Shown in pieces: positions 42,465 through 54,359 of a DNA stretch of 64,000 nt; positions within the stretch are counted from its first letter, which is position 1; every line of letters begins with the position of its first letter. A program made the position numbers and the translations under genes. Below the pieces are notes generated by a model. That model ran no database searches. It had not been told where the DNA came from and saw only the letters and a program-made list of their open reading frames with translations. This DNA is from Cenococcum geophilum 1.58. Its lineage: Eukaryota; Ascomycota; Dothideomycetes; Gloniales; Gloniaceae. Where the stretch lies: positions 2,727,811-2,791,810 of the forward strand of contig KV748185.1 of the NCBI GenBank assembly GCA_001692895.1, written 5' to 3'.

Positions 42465-43679
42465 ATGTCAACCATCTTGGACAACCGCCCGCAGCCGTAT
42501 GGGCAGATTCCACACCGCAAGCCCCTCGCTCAGCCAGGCGCCGCCAGCATCAATAACCCCCAAACACTGACTCACCTCATCCCTGACCACACACAAAGCA
42601 TGCACAGTCGCACTCGCACTTCCTCTTCCTCCTTATTCCCACAAGTCACAGCGTCTCCAACTACATACACATATCAGCAACAGCAACAGCAACAGCAGCA
42701 GCAGCAGCAGCAGCAGGAACAGCAACAGCAACAACAACAGCAGCAGCAGCAACAACAACCTTCATACCAAGGAGGCACACAATATTACCAATCTACGCGC
42801 CGAACACTCTCAAACGCCACCGCCTCTACCTCGTCTACAAACACCAGCGGCGGACAAAATATGGTACCTATTAGATCAAACTCGGGTATTCGAAGATCTT
42901 CCTCATCGCGCTCTGGAAACTCACCCACAAGCTATGTCGCGCTCATGCGAAAACAAAAGGCCACTGTTTGGTGCGATCGAGCCCAACACGAGGATCCGCG
43001 GATCCTAGCTCAACAACGAGCAGCGAAGCTAAGGGCAAATAAGGAAGTTGTTGGCGGGAACCAGGCGGGAAGGACATCAATGTCCTCATCAGGTGTAGCA
43101 TCAGGAGTACGGTCTAAGATAAGGCACCACGGTGCACCTAAAGCATCACTCTATGCACCTGCAACTTTCCCTGGTGGTGGAGTGCCCATGAGGCTAAGCG
43201 CCAGCGAGGTCGACGAGGGCGACAGCGACGCCGACAGCCAATATGCAAGCGGTCCATATCACCATAGGTCAGGAAGTGGGAGGAGCTCTTTAGGATCAGA
43301 GAGGAAAATGCCATACGCGAATGCACAAGGCCGAATGAGCTCCAGCAGTACACCACCGAGCGGCCGCGGAAGCAGTCCCTCAGAGGGCATGGAGGATCTG
43401 GCAGAGGAGACACCTGTGCCTGGGAACTATGAAGGACGAGGCGGAGACTACTTCCCGAAAACAAGTCGCACAGGCCTCTCTGGAGGTAGTGGCAGCTCTG
43501 GGGAAAGAGAGAACAGTTTTGGAAATCCTGGACAGATGCCACAGCATCAGTTACGGAAGGTTAACGAGGATCGAAAAACGTCGGATGAGCTAAGAAGGAG
43601 GGGTAGCGTGGACGATAGGACTATGACGATGAGTGGGGCGGGACGGTTGTTCATCGCGAACCCAGATTTGAGCGATTAA
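42465..43679 (+). CDS. Ser/Gln-rich conserved hypothetical protein with polyglutamine tract
   Basis: A single 404-residue exon starting MSTILDNRPQ. A Gln tract encoded by mixed CAG/CAA codons covers about residues 71-98. The only block that looks globular or strongly conserved is SYVALMRKQKATVWCDRAQH followed by EDPRILAQQRAAKLRANKEV, near residues 157-195. Then come short conserved-looking pieces: GVRSKIRHHGAPKASLY, MRLSASEVDEGDSD, EETPVPGNYEG, and the C-terminal RRRGSVDDRTMTM...LFIANPDLSD. The rest is low-complexity and predicted disordered. It may correspond to fungal proteins annotated as cell-polarity TeaR-like, but that link is from memory and weak, and no CaaX box is present. Function unassigned. 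Confidence 0.75.
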   Translation: MSTILDNRPQPYGQIPHRKPLAQPGAASINNPQTLTHLIPDHTQSMHSRTRTSSSSLFPQVTASPTTYTYQQQQQQQQQQQQQQEQQQQQQQQQQQQQPSYQGGTQYYQSTRRTLSNATASTSSTNTSGGQNMVPIRSNSGIRRSSSSRSGNSPTSYVALMRKQKATVWCDRAQHEDPRILAQQRAAKLRANKEVVGGNQAGRTSMSSSGVASGVRSKIRHHGAPKASLYAPATFPGGGVPMRLSASEVDEGDSDADSQYASGPYHHRSGSGRSSLGSERKMPYANAQGRMSSSSTPPSGRGSSPSEGMEDLAEETPVPGNYEGRGGDYFPKTSRTGLSGGSGSSGERENSFGNPGQMPQHQLRKVNEDRKTSDELRRRGSVDDRTMTMSGAGRLFIANPDLSD

Positions 43680-44144
43680 GGAATTTTTTACACGGCGTAA
43701 TCTTTTTTTGGGTTCTGGCATTGCATATTCGCAGCTGCCATGTCCACATGCTATTTAGCAAGCGCATAGCCTGTTCTATTTTACCGGAGGTGGACTTGGT
43801 GGGGGCCTGGTCGCCCTCTTGGATGTATGTACATGTACTGGGTTGGGAGCGGGTGCGAAATAGCACACCGCTAGCAGCAGTGTTCTCACAGCCATGACTT
43901 TGCAGTTTTAATAAAGTCCGCTGGCTGACGTGAGGAGGTCTTCGCACTTCTCGCGAACGCGTAAAGTCCGTATAACTTTCGAGGGTTTTTACCGAGCAGT
44001 TCCCCTGCCAAGACTCCGATCGCATGCCGTAAAGGAATACACCTGCATGCCATATAGTAGGATTCAATCCCACCCCAATTGGGACGAGATTGCTTCTATA
44101 TAGCTGAAAGCCGCCAACGTAGCCTTTCTCTAGACCCAACGACA
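43680..44144. other. Spacer upstream of lanosterol synthase
   Basis: 465 bp between the polyQ gene and ERG7 on the same strand; presumed terminator and promoter. No gene seen. Confidence 0.5.
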
Positions 44145-46535
44145 ATGGCGCGCAGTAACGGTGTCAAGAATCGTGGCAACGGTGCTGCGAAGGAAAAAGC
44201 TTCAAATGGCAACATTGTTGCTAGCGAAACAGGCAACCAGCGGACAGACTACAGCAGGTGGAGGCTCCTAGATGAGGCCGGATGCCAGACATGGCATTAC
44301 CTTCAAACGGACGAAGAGGTCAAAGAATGGCCTCAGACTATCGCCGACAAGTACCATCTAGGCATGGACACAGTAATTGACCACTTCTATAGTTTGTATA
44401 AGTAGGCTTTAGATTTTAATGTATATTTTAGGGCCTACCAAACCTTCCTCCTCCTAAAACTCCACTCGACTCCGCACGTAATGCTCTATCCTTCTTCTCG
44501 CACCTCCAACTGCCTCCAGGAAACTGGGCCTGTGAATATGGCGGTCCGATGTTCCTTCTACCAGGCCTCGTCATTACCTGGTATGTCACGGAGACGCCTA
44601 TACCAGAACCATACAAGATCGAGATCAAGAACTACCTCTATGCGAGGCAGCATCAGGACGGAGGCTGGGGGCTGCACATTGAAGGGGAGAGCTCAGTATT
44701 TGGGACTGCCATGAACTACACAGTGTTGAGACTGCTTGGGGCAAGTGCTGAGGAACCAAGAGTGGTGAAAGCACGAGGTCTACTTCATAAAATGGGCGGA
44801 GCAGTCAACGGACCACATTGGGCGAAATTCTGGCTTAGTGTGTTGGGTGTGTGTCAATGGGATATTGTCAACCCTGTTCCTCCGGAGCTTTGGTACTATC
44901 CCTAGCCTTTGTAGACTGTCTATGAGTGCTAACAGACTTTTTGTGCAGGTTACTACCAGACTGGGTACCAATCGCCCCATGGCGATGGTGGATACACATG
45001 CGCCAGGTCTTCCTCCCTATGTCGTTTATTTACTCGAAGCGCTGGTCCTACCCACCCAATGATTTGACGCGTCAGCTACGCCAAGAGCTGTTCACCCAGC
45101 CCTACGAAAGCATAAACTTCCTCTCTCATCGCAATAGCATTTCTCCGAGGGATAACTACCATCCCAAATTATGGCTCTTGAATACCGTTAATTGGGCACT
45201 CGTCAATGTCTGGAATCCGTATCTCCGCACTAGCGCTCTAGTAAGGAAGGCAGAAGATTGGACTTGGTGGTTGATTCAAGCAGAAGATGAGAATACCAAT
45301 TTTTCTAACCTTGGCCCGGTCAATGGACCAATGAACACGCTTTGTTGCTACATAAAGGAAGGCCCTGACGCGTACTCAGTACGAGAGCATCGTAAAACGC
45401 TTGAGGAGTTCTTATGGGTAAAGGGTGAGGGAATGCTGATGAATGGCACGAATGGTGTGCAAAGTTGGGATACCTCGTTCCTCATACAAGCCGCTATCGA
45501 GGCTGGCTTTGCTACAGATCCCAAGTGGAAGCCAATGCTGATTAAAGCTCTCGAATTTCTTGAAGACCAACAAATCAGAGAGGAGTGCAGAGACCAACAC
45601 CTCTGCTATCGACAGCAGAGAAAGGGTGCATGGGCTTTTAGCACTAAGAAACAGGGTTACACTGTTAGCGACTGCACATCAGAAGGCGCCAAAGCAGTCA
45701 TGATGCTTCAAGAGGTCCCCGGCTATCCTAAACTCATCTCCGATGACAGACTTGGGGACGCCATCGATGTTATTCTGACGATGCAGAATGCCTCGGGCGG
45801 CTGTGCCTCATATGAGCCTCAGCGCGGGTCGGAATACATGGAATACCTTAACGCCGCCGAAGTCTTCGGCCGCATTATGGTTGAGTACGATTACCCCGAG
45901 TGCACCACTGCGGTAGTTGGTGCACTATCAATGTTCACGAAGCACTATCCGGAGTACCGGAAGGACGAGATTGCAGCATTCAAGGCAAGGGCGGTGGACT
46001 ATATCCGCAAGGCTCAGAGGCCCGATGGCAGCTGGTATGGCAGCTGGGGCATCTGCTTCACCTACGCTGGCATGTTCGCACTTGAATCCCTCGCCTCGGT
46101 CGGCGAGTCGTACGAAAACAGCGAGCGGGTGCGGCGCGCGTGCAAATTCTTCCTTGACCACCAGATGGACGATGGCGGCTGGGGAGAGACCTATAAGAGC
46201 TGTGAGACGGGCGAGTACTGCCAGCATGAGCAAAGCCAGGTGGTGCAGACGGCTTGGGCGTGCATTGCCCTGATGGAAGCCGAGTATCCGGATCCTGAGC
46301 CCCTAAAGAAGGCCCTGAACATGATCATGGGACGCCAGAGAAGTAATGGTGAGTGGAAACAGGAGGCAATTGAGGGTGTGTTCAATAAGTCTTGGTAAGT
46401 TCCAGTCATCACTGATTCAAAATCTTGTACTAACTATTTGATAGTATGATTTCATACCCGAACTATAAGTTCATCTTTCCGATTAAAGCACTTGGTATGT
46501 TTGCCAAGAGGCATGGAAACATAAAATTGCTGTAA
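44145..46535 (+). CDS. ERG7: Lanosterol synthase (oxidosqualene cyclase)
   Basis: Cyclises (S)-2,3-oxidosqualene to lanosterol in ergosterol synthesis, on ER or lipid-droplet membranes. Exons 44145-44372, 44432-44892, 44949-46394 and 46445-46535 join in phase to 741 residues (introns 59, 56 and 50 nt), the usual length. The catalytic acid motif [12 protein letters not shown] is intact, with the protonating Asp near residue 471. QW motifs are visible ([65 protein letters not shown]). [20 protein letters not shown] and [12 protein letters not shown] are typical of fungal ERG7. The last exon supplies [15 protein letters not shown]. The start MARSNGVKN follows the lone ATG downstream of the leader. 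Confidence 0.95.
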
Positions 46536-46828
46536 GGAGAGGGCAAAAGATATGAACAAAGGCATCATTAGTGTAAACAAAATCGATTCATAGATTTGAA
46601 TAGCGAGCGAGATCTATTAGTTTTAATTCAACGAATGTTTGCGTGAGAATAATTTGCACTATGGTCTTGCGAAAATTTTTCTATAATTCATACGGGGAGA
46701 TGACTCAGGACAAAGATATTTAGAGGCAGAAAAACTAATATTATGATCACATGCTCACGCGACTCGAGTTTCTCGTATAACTGCGTGTTAGCCTAAGGTT
46801 TAATCCCAGGCAAAACTCGCCTGTCAGA
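46536..46828. other. Spacer between ERG7 and the Rad9/Crb2-like gene
   Basis: 293 bp, AT-leaning; contains the ERG7 3' end and the next promoter. No gene seen. Confidence 0.5.
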
Positions 46829-49800
46829 ATGTCTTGGAGCGTGCCCATAGACTATATGAGCCCAGGTCATATCGCTCAGCTGAATGACGACATTTACATG
46901 GTGAGAATATGCCTGGTTGTGGCGATCGAAGCGCGTTTAGAGCTTCTCGCCAACCGCTTTTATGCCTGTTTTGTGCAGAAAAACAATTATACTGACACAG
47001 CCACAGGATCCATCACAACTTTCGTTGGCCCTCATGCAACGCGCTGACAACGAAAACACTCCGCCTGCAGATTGCTTGGATGTTGCCTCAGTCTCCGATC
47101 TTCCAAATTCACCGACGGGGACGAATTATTCACCAACCATAGCGCTCACCCCGAAGAACGCCAGACGCGCCACTAATCCTTACAAACATCTCATACCGCA
47201 TTTGAACTTTTCGAATACTGCTCCAAGATCTACGGCCACCGAACAGCAACCACATGCACAAATTAGAATGGCTCGATCATTTGGAGGCTTCGCAGATAGG
47301 CCCGGTGACACGCAAGCGGACTCGCAAATATACAAGCACTACACGAGCACCGTTATATCGCATTTACGCGGAGACAATGGCACATCAGACGGCTTGGGGT
47401 TAGACGGTGCTAGTGAAGGTCCCAGAGGCCATGTGGACATTGTCAATCGTTGGGAGCAGGATGTCCTGGACGATCCAACATCGCCAACAAGTTTCAACGA
47501 CGATGATGTGGATGAGCTCAGCCCTGACACCCAGTTTCCGGTGCAAACTACGGCGCCAGTCAAGTTCATGCTTCCGGAGACGCCTGCAATGGCAGGTAGG
47601 AAACGCAACAGTCGTGGCGAGATGCTCAGTTCTGCAACAACCAAGACCCCAGGATCTGGTCTAACTACCTTCTTTGCTAACGGTGCTGGAACCGGAGGGC
47701 CGTCCATGTCCCTGACACAGCTTTTCAACGCAACGCAGAGTGCTACATCTCCTCTACCAGATGCTCCGCGTTCTGACCCAATATTCCAGCGACCTTCTCC
47801 CAATTTTGTACGGCACTCGAGCCCGCCGGCAGTGACATCCTCGCCCACCAAGCTTCTTCGAAGCGATCCTTCGCGTGCTACTACAGAACCCCGAGATACA
47901 TACATGACAATGAAAGAGTCGCAGGAGCTCCGAGAGCATCAGATGCAGGCTGAGGCGGATTTGGAAAGACTGAGGGCTAAAGATGACGATGATTGGGACG
48001 ATGAGCCAACAGTTGCAGAAGAGATACTTGCTCGTCGCAGACTAAAGGCCAGAATCGACGAAGAAGCACTGAGATCATACGCTAGTCTCACTGCCCCAAG
48101 GAGAGACCTACTAGTCAATAGTAGAGCCAAGCCAATGGTTATATCAAGCGATTCAGCTTACATCACTCCCGCTCGGTCCTCAAGGACTCGACGGGTAATT
48201 GACATATCCGATGACATACCAGAAGAAGACCTCTCTGAGGACGGATCAACCGATGAGCTAGGTGACTTACCTCCGAGCACTGGCAAATCGAGAAGATTGT
48301 CGGCAGTGCAGGCCAACGGCATACAAGTCCCCATGACCTCCTCCCGCCCTGAAAAGACTTCTTCCGGTAACCAAACTCAAAGCAGTCCATCTCCTGAAAG
48401 TTTAATTCGAAGACGTAGGCCTTACGGGAGCAAGCTTGGCCAAGTCACTACTTCCATGTCTCAGCTGGAGAATTTCTCCCAATCGCGATCGAAAGCGCTC
48501 GGCGGTACACAGAATGTCGCAGTGGCCGACTCTCAGTCGGAGAAAGGAACTGACCCAGATAGCTTTCCCCTCCCACCTCGCCTTGTCGAGCCTTCGTCGC
48601 TCGAGTCGAATCCTCATATCTCCCAATCACAACTTTCTAATCGAAGCCAAAGGCCTGTGCCACGTAGTGCATTAGACACGTCTTCAATTCCTAGGCCACC
48701 AATAGATTCAAGCCCAGTTATTCGCGAACATAGCCCGGAGCGGATGCCTAGTAGCCCTCCGATAGTATTTGACGAGCATTCAGGAGGCGAGGAAGACCGC
48801 GAGGTCGACGTGGGTGCAAACACTGATGGGGATATGGAACTTGTTGCGAGCGATGATATCAAAAACGCAGAAGACTATGAAAATGCCTTGGGTGCTGAGG
48901 AATACGCTCCGATACATTCCAGCCCGACTCACGCCGGCGATCAGGTAGTTCGAGAGGAACCTACCGGAGAGCTCTCTAGAAAACGTGTTCATTCTACAGT
49001 ACCTGAATCAGATGCAGCACGCGACCGAGAATCTTCTATTCCTGAAACGTCACATATGAACAAGTCAGAGGCTATTAAGATACATGCTTCCACTACAACT
49101 AGTCATACTGGTATTGTACAAGCGGACACAAATAGTACCGAAGTGTACCAAACAGCACGTTCTCAAATATCACTATCCCCCCAGAAGAGACTACTAAGCC
49201 AAAACCCACCTTCAACGAGAGAGAGTCTAGGATTCCCCCAACTTCGCCGACTCACCGACATAGCGGCTGAACCAGAAAGCCAGCAGTCTATTGGTGAAGT
49301 TGATATAGATGTCGGGCTGATAACGGAAGACTTCGACAAGCTCAACAAGATTCTTTCTGGCTCATCTCCTCTTCAGCCCACTAGGAAGCGTAACAAAGTT
49401 TACAGCGCCAAAGCACTAAGATCGCCGGCAAAACAGGCGAATCAGTTACCAACAGCGACGCCTCCGTCCGCACGGAAGAGGGAAGGGGAAGGTGCCTTTG
49501 CTGCAGCGCAGGCTCGAGAAACGGCTATCTTCAGCAAACCGGCAGTACTGAAGAAGGGCAGGCTCTCCCGCCCGACTCACAAGATTCAGGGAAAATCGAG
49601 TCCTAGCATCAAGCGGGTGATACCCAATGCCTCCCATCGCCCGCTTGAAATTGCTGAAACTCCACAATCGAAGCCATCCGAGGTTTGGAGCAAAGAGCGG
49701 CCGCCAACCCACCCTCCTGCCCCTGTAGAGGACTCTATAGAAATCTCTGTAGAACAGGCACATGTTCATGTTCCGCAGGCTGATATACCTAATAAGGCCC

Positions 49801-51332
49801 CACAGTCTGATGCTGCTTTGAAGGGAGAAACAAGCATGTTAAAAAAACCCATGGGAGATTTTCTCACTCCCAGTAGAGTACTAGCTCACTTTCGCGGACG
49901 CAACATTGCCTACTACCCTGCAACTTGTCTAGGTCTTGTGGAAGGGTCCAATTTCCGTATTCGCTTTGATGACGGAACCATTGACCAACTGGAGCCACAC
50001 AACGTCAGGAGGCTTGACCTTGAGGTTGGGGATTTGGTAAAGGTTGATCTGCCAAAGATGCGGGTGAAGACGTATGTGGTAGCAGGCTTTAAAGATAAGG
50101 TCGTGCCTGGTGAGGATGAGTATCCCTGTACCGACCAACATGGATATAGAACTGCTGTATTGGGAGTCAAGCCGCGAGATAGTCTTCCTAAGTCGGATGT
50201 AAAGACTAGAGCTGAAACCGTAGATGTACCTATTACGAGCATCTATGTAACCTCGATAATGTGGCCTCGATTCAAAGACCGTATTTACACGCACTCTCCT
50301 GGTCCAGCAATCCAAAACAAGCCGCGACTGCAAACCCCGTCAATAAATGCCTCTATTCCAGGAACCCCAAAGTCTCGATCTCGCAGGGAGAGTGCTATCA
50401 ATATGGGCATTTCAATGCATCGCACTACCTCTGTTACTTCGATAGCCCGCAGCAGCGGCCTCTTCACTAATATGGCCTTCGCCGTCTCCTTCACAAATCA
50501 GGACTCCGAACGCGACTCCATCTCCGCACTAATCCTCACCCAAGGCGGCCTGATCCTCGAACCCGGTTTCGAAACGCTATTCCAGCTCTCCGAGTCCCCA
50601 GCGCTCAACAACCACCCAAGCCCCTCCAAATCCCCCAAGAAGCCCCGAGCGAGCAAAGACGAGCCGTTCGCCTTAACGCCAGAGGCGGCAGGCCTCGGCT
50701 TCGTCGCGCTGATCGCCGACACGCACTCGCGGCGCGCAAAGTACATGCAGGCCCTCGCGCTCAATATACCGTGCCTCGCCTCGCGCTGGGTCCGCGACTG
50801 CATCGCGCAGGGCGCCGTCCTGCCCTTCCAGCGCTATCTCCTCCCGGCCGGTGCGTCCGCGTTCCTGGGCGGCGTGGTGCGCTCGCGCACGATGGCTGTG
50901 TACGATCCCGCTGGCCCAGACGCGCGCTTCGCGGACGTGCTAGCGCGCAGGGAGTTGTTGCTCGGCGGCCAGAACGTGCTGCTGGTTATGGGGAAGGGCA
51001 AGGGGAGGGAGGAGCGCAAGCGGCCGTACTTGTTCCTCACGCATGCGCTGGGTGCGAGGAGGGTGTGTAAGTGTCGGGATCTGGAGACTGCGAGGGAGAT
51101 GCTGGAGAGGAAGGTATGGGATTGGGTGTATGTGGATGGGGAGATCAGGGGTGAGGCGGAGGGAGCGCTATTCAATGGACATAGTGGGAAAGAAAAGGGG
51201 AGGAAGAGAAAGAGGGAGAGTAGTGAGGAAGGGGTTGTTTCTCAGGGAATTGTGAACGGGAAGAGGGTCAAGGTTGCGGGAGATGAGTTTGTTGTGCAGA
51301 GCTTGATTCTGGGGGCGTTGGCTGAAGACTGA
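46829..51332 (+). CDS. Rad9/Crb2 (53BP1-type) DNA damage checkpoint protein, Tudor + BRCT
   Basis: Checkpoint mediator that binds methylated histone H4/H3 at breaks and relays Mec1/ATR signalling to Chk1/Rad53 kinases. Best model: exon 46829-46900 (24 residues, MSWSVPIDYM) and exon 47001-51332, joined in phase 0 across a 100-nt intron with an ACTGAC branch site, giving 1467 residues. The long N-terminal half is disordered, Ser/Thr/Pro-rich with many SQ/TQ and SP/TP sites (phosphorylation targets). The Tudor domain starts at FLTPSRVLAHFRGRNIAYYP and continues through FRIRFDDGTIDQLEPHNVRR, near residues 975-1060. Tandem BRCT domains follow: the first spans NMAFAVSFTNQ to CLASRWVRDCIAQG, the second includes LGGQNVLLVMGKGK and VWDWVYVDGEI. 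It ends DEFVVQSLILGALAED, typical of fungal Crb2-like proteins. The first exon is the least certain part. Confidence 0.88.
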
Positions 51333-51675
51333 GTATCTCCTGGGGGTAGGCAGCGCAGTTCAGCACTCTGGTGGTACGTGTGTATCTTGTCGCGTCACGT
51401 ATTGTGATGCATGAAGCTCTTGTATGCGGGCATGGTGTTACTGGATAGCGGGGAAATTAGCAGCGGAAGAGTTGATACTTCACACTGGGCCATTTACCCT
51501 ATTGAATAGGGGTAATTACAATACGTAAAATAGATAGAAATCAACAATGACATAACAAACATCAAATAATACCATCTCCAAAAACCGAACTGGATCAGGA
51601 TCGTCCAAGGGGCCTCTTCGCTTGCCAAGCCCTATCCATCCCCAATGTGCACTAGCTTCTTCCTCGCTTCTGTGC
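51333..51675. other. 3' flank of the Rad9/Crb2-like gene
   Basis: No coding sequence recognised. Confidence 0.5.
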
Positions 51676-51961
51676 CTACAAAAATTCTTCCAACTCCATC
51701 TCTTTTCCTCTCATCAACGCATCCAACAGACAGTTCAACTCAGCAGCTCCAGCGGGCAACATTCTGTCGTGCCGTGATATGAGTACTTTTCATTGCTGTC
51801 TTGCGATTCAGAAGGTGCGGAGACAAAGCGGAAGCGGTATTCCATTAGAGCTGGCTGCGTGTTGCCCTAGGGTCGTTGCGCGGGCGGTGTCATAGGGATG
51901 GTACATATGATTGCGTGTACGTGAAGGGGTCAGAGAGGGTGGGTTCGAGAATGGGGTTCAT
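51676..51961 (-). CDS. Possible small gene, unrecognised
   Basis: On the minus strand an ATG at 51961 opens MNPILEPTLSDPFTYTQSY. A GTACCA...ACGCAG interval could be a short intron leading into PALMEYRFRFVSAPSESQDS. Near the end, an overlapping frame reads MLPAGAAELNCLLDALMRGK followed by EMELEEFL and TAG at 51676. Amino-acid choice looks protein-like, but the pieces are in different frames and the intron needed for the last step would be too short. It may be a small real gene with an unresolved structure, a decayed one, or chance. No family recognised. Confidence 0.22.
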
Positions 51962-53515
51962 ATGAGAGCGGTTAGGGTGATGAGGTTAGGAAAGAGGGCA
52001 CGGCAATGTAGACTCTTGACGCGATCTCCTCAGTGTTTGGGAACTGCCACGCCATGAACAGCTGTAGCATACAGGAACGACGTTTGAATCGATCCTGTAT
52101 TACACTTATCAAATTATTCACTTCACGTGTTATCGCATCTTCCGCTTTCTCGAATCCACTCCATCCAACTAATCAAATTAATAATATCTACTCCAATCAA
52201 ACTATGGCTCCACCACGGAGCTCCAGAATTAACACGATCCAAAAAAGATCACTGCGCTATGCGATGGCACAACGGTAGTAACTTTACGGCAATAGCTCCA
52301 GGGACGGTGGGTTGACATAGTGACATTGTTCCAGCTGTTTTGTATGAGACCTTAGAATGCATTAAGATGCTCTTCGGTATCCGAATTCGTGATAGTCATG
52401 GTTTTCCGAGCGGCAGGTTTGGACAGACATTGTCTATGATATAGACAGGAATATTTAGTGTGGTACAGTCTGACCCGTGTTGAAACAGGCCTGATTAAGA
52501 GAGCACAGCTCAGCAGTCGTTATAGTCGTTCACGGGCGTTATATCTCCAAACGAAGGCAGCGCAGACGTATCAACTTCATTCAACTCTGAAGGCGCGTAT
52601 TTGTGATATGTTCGAGGAGTAGTAAGAAAAATATCTGGCAAGTACTTGCGCTCCAAAGTTGATTTTGGCATGGTATACTGAAGCTGTGAGAGATTAAGCC
52701 AGAATGTGAAGCCTCCTCGGATACCAACCGGGGTAACATTTCAAGCAGTGATGGCAATAATCAGTCAGTTAGTTACGATTATGTTGTATTATATAGGAAC
52801 ATAACCAACCTAATCGTAATCGCACCCGATTATGTTACGTAGATATAACTATATAATCAACTGCGGAAATAGCGGAAAAAAAAAAAGGGAGAGGTAGAGC
52901 TTCAGGAGGAGGCTCTGGGTAAGCTATGGGGCAATTGTGTTATCTACACATGATGACTCACGTGTAGATAACATCACGTGGAGGCCCGTGCATAAAAAAC
53001 GTAATCAATATAACTATATAACCAAATCATAATCACTTTCTTTGATTATATAATAATCGGAATCATGGGGCTGATTTTATCTCGGTCCCAGACGATCAGC
53101 CAATTATAAGCTGCTTACATAACAGATTAATCATCTTATGTTGTTGTCGTCTGGTACACGGTTCGGAAATTTGTTAGTCCCTCGCGCTAATTTGTATGTG
53201 ATTCTCATACAAACTCGCGCGCCATACTAAATTTTCAGCCATTAATCAACAACGAACCAACACCTTTATAAATAATCGGCCAACGTTATGTTCTAGAGCT
53301 CTGTAGGGCGATTCTAATGCTGCCAAAATTATTGCGAACGGCCTGGTGGTTACCGCTACGTTTCGCCTAAAATATTACCACCAAAACAGTAAACATTCAG
53401 CTAGAGCCACTAATTCTTAACATTTGACCTCCTATATTAATATTTATAGTAGATAAACACCTAAATAGCTAATATATTGTATCTAGACTAACCCTGGGCC
53501 TTATTACCTGCTTTA
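51962..53515. other. Gene-poor spacer with hairpins
   Basis: 1.55 kb. It contains a perfect 12-bp inverted repeat (TGTTATCTACAC, 52938-52949, with 52962-52973) around a 12-nt loop, an 11-A run near 52876, and a smaller hairpin TTTGTATG/CATACAAA at 53191-53213. AT-rich strings such as ATATAACTATATAA near 52843 and 53010 recur. Possibly a degraded TIR element, but its ends could not be set. No genes seen. Confidence 0.45.
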
Positions 53516-54302
53516 TTGCTCCTCCGCTGCCTGCACAAACGCCTGCACAAAAGCCTGCACGAACGCCTGCACGAACGTCTGCACGAACGCCTGCACGAAC
53601 GCCTGCACGAACGCCTGCACGAACGCCTGCACGAATGCCTGCACGAATGCCTATACAAAGCTCTATATAAAGCTCTGCACGAGGGTCTGCTTGAAGGTCT
53701 GGTCGAAGGTCTGGTCGGGGTCTGGTCGAGGGTCTGGTCGAAGCTCTGGTCGAGGTCTGGTCGAGGGTCTGGTCGAGGGTCTGGTCGAGGTCTGGTCGAG
53801 GGTCTGGTCGAGGGTCTGGTCGAAGCTCTGCTCGAGGGTCTGTCGAAGCTCTGCTCGAGGGTCTGCTTGAAGCTCTGGTCGAAGCTCCGGTCGAGGGTCT
53901 GGTCGAAGGTCTGGTCGAGGGTCTGGTCGAGGGTCTGGTCGAGGGTCTGGTCGAGGGTCTGGTCGAGGGGTCTGGTCGAAGCTCTGCTCGAGGGTCTGGT
54001 CGAGGGTCTGCTTTGAAGCTCTGGTCGAAGGTCTGGTCGAGGGTCTGGTCGAGGGTCTGGTCGAAGCCTCTGGTCGAGGGTCTGCTCGCAAGCTCTGGTC
54101 GAGGGTTCTGGCCGAAAGCTCTGGTCGAAGCTCTGGTCGAGGGTCTGCTCGAAGCTCTGCTCGAAGCTCTGCTCGAAGCTCTGCTCGAAGCTCTGCTCGA
54201 AGCTCTGCTCGAAGCTCTGCTCGAAGCTCTGCTCAAAGCTCTGCTCAAGGCCCTATAGAGCTCCAAAGCTCTACTAACACGCAGCACTAATATACTAGGA
54301 AG
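53516..54302. repeat. Composite 12-bp minisatellite block, copy 1
   Basis: Order: CCTGCACGAACG units (53520-53650), a link containing ACAAAGCTCTATATAAAG, GGTCTGGTCGAG units (53690-54110), GCTCTGCTCGAA units (to about 54245), and a tail with AAAGCTCTACTAA and GCAGCACTAATATACTAGG. One-base insertions and deletions break the apparent open frames on both strands, so these do not encode protein. Confidence 0.9.
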
Positions 54303-54359
54303 TCTCACAATCGTTTCTACAAACGTCTCTACAATTGCCCATACGTTGTCCGTACAAAT

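Noticed and set aside
53469-54308. 279-codon minus-strand open frame (and a 215-codon plus-strand frame at 54432-55079)
   Set aside because: Repeat artefacts of the 12-bp satellite.
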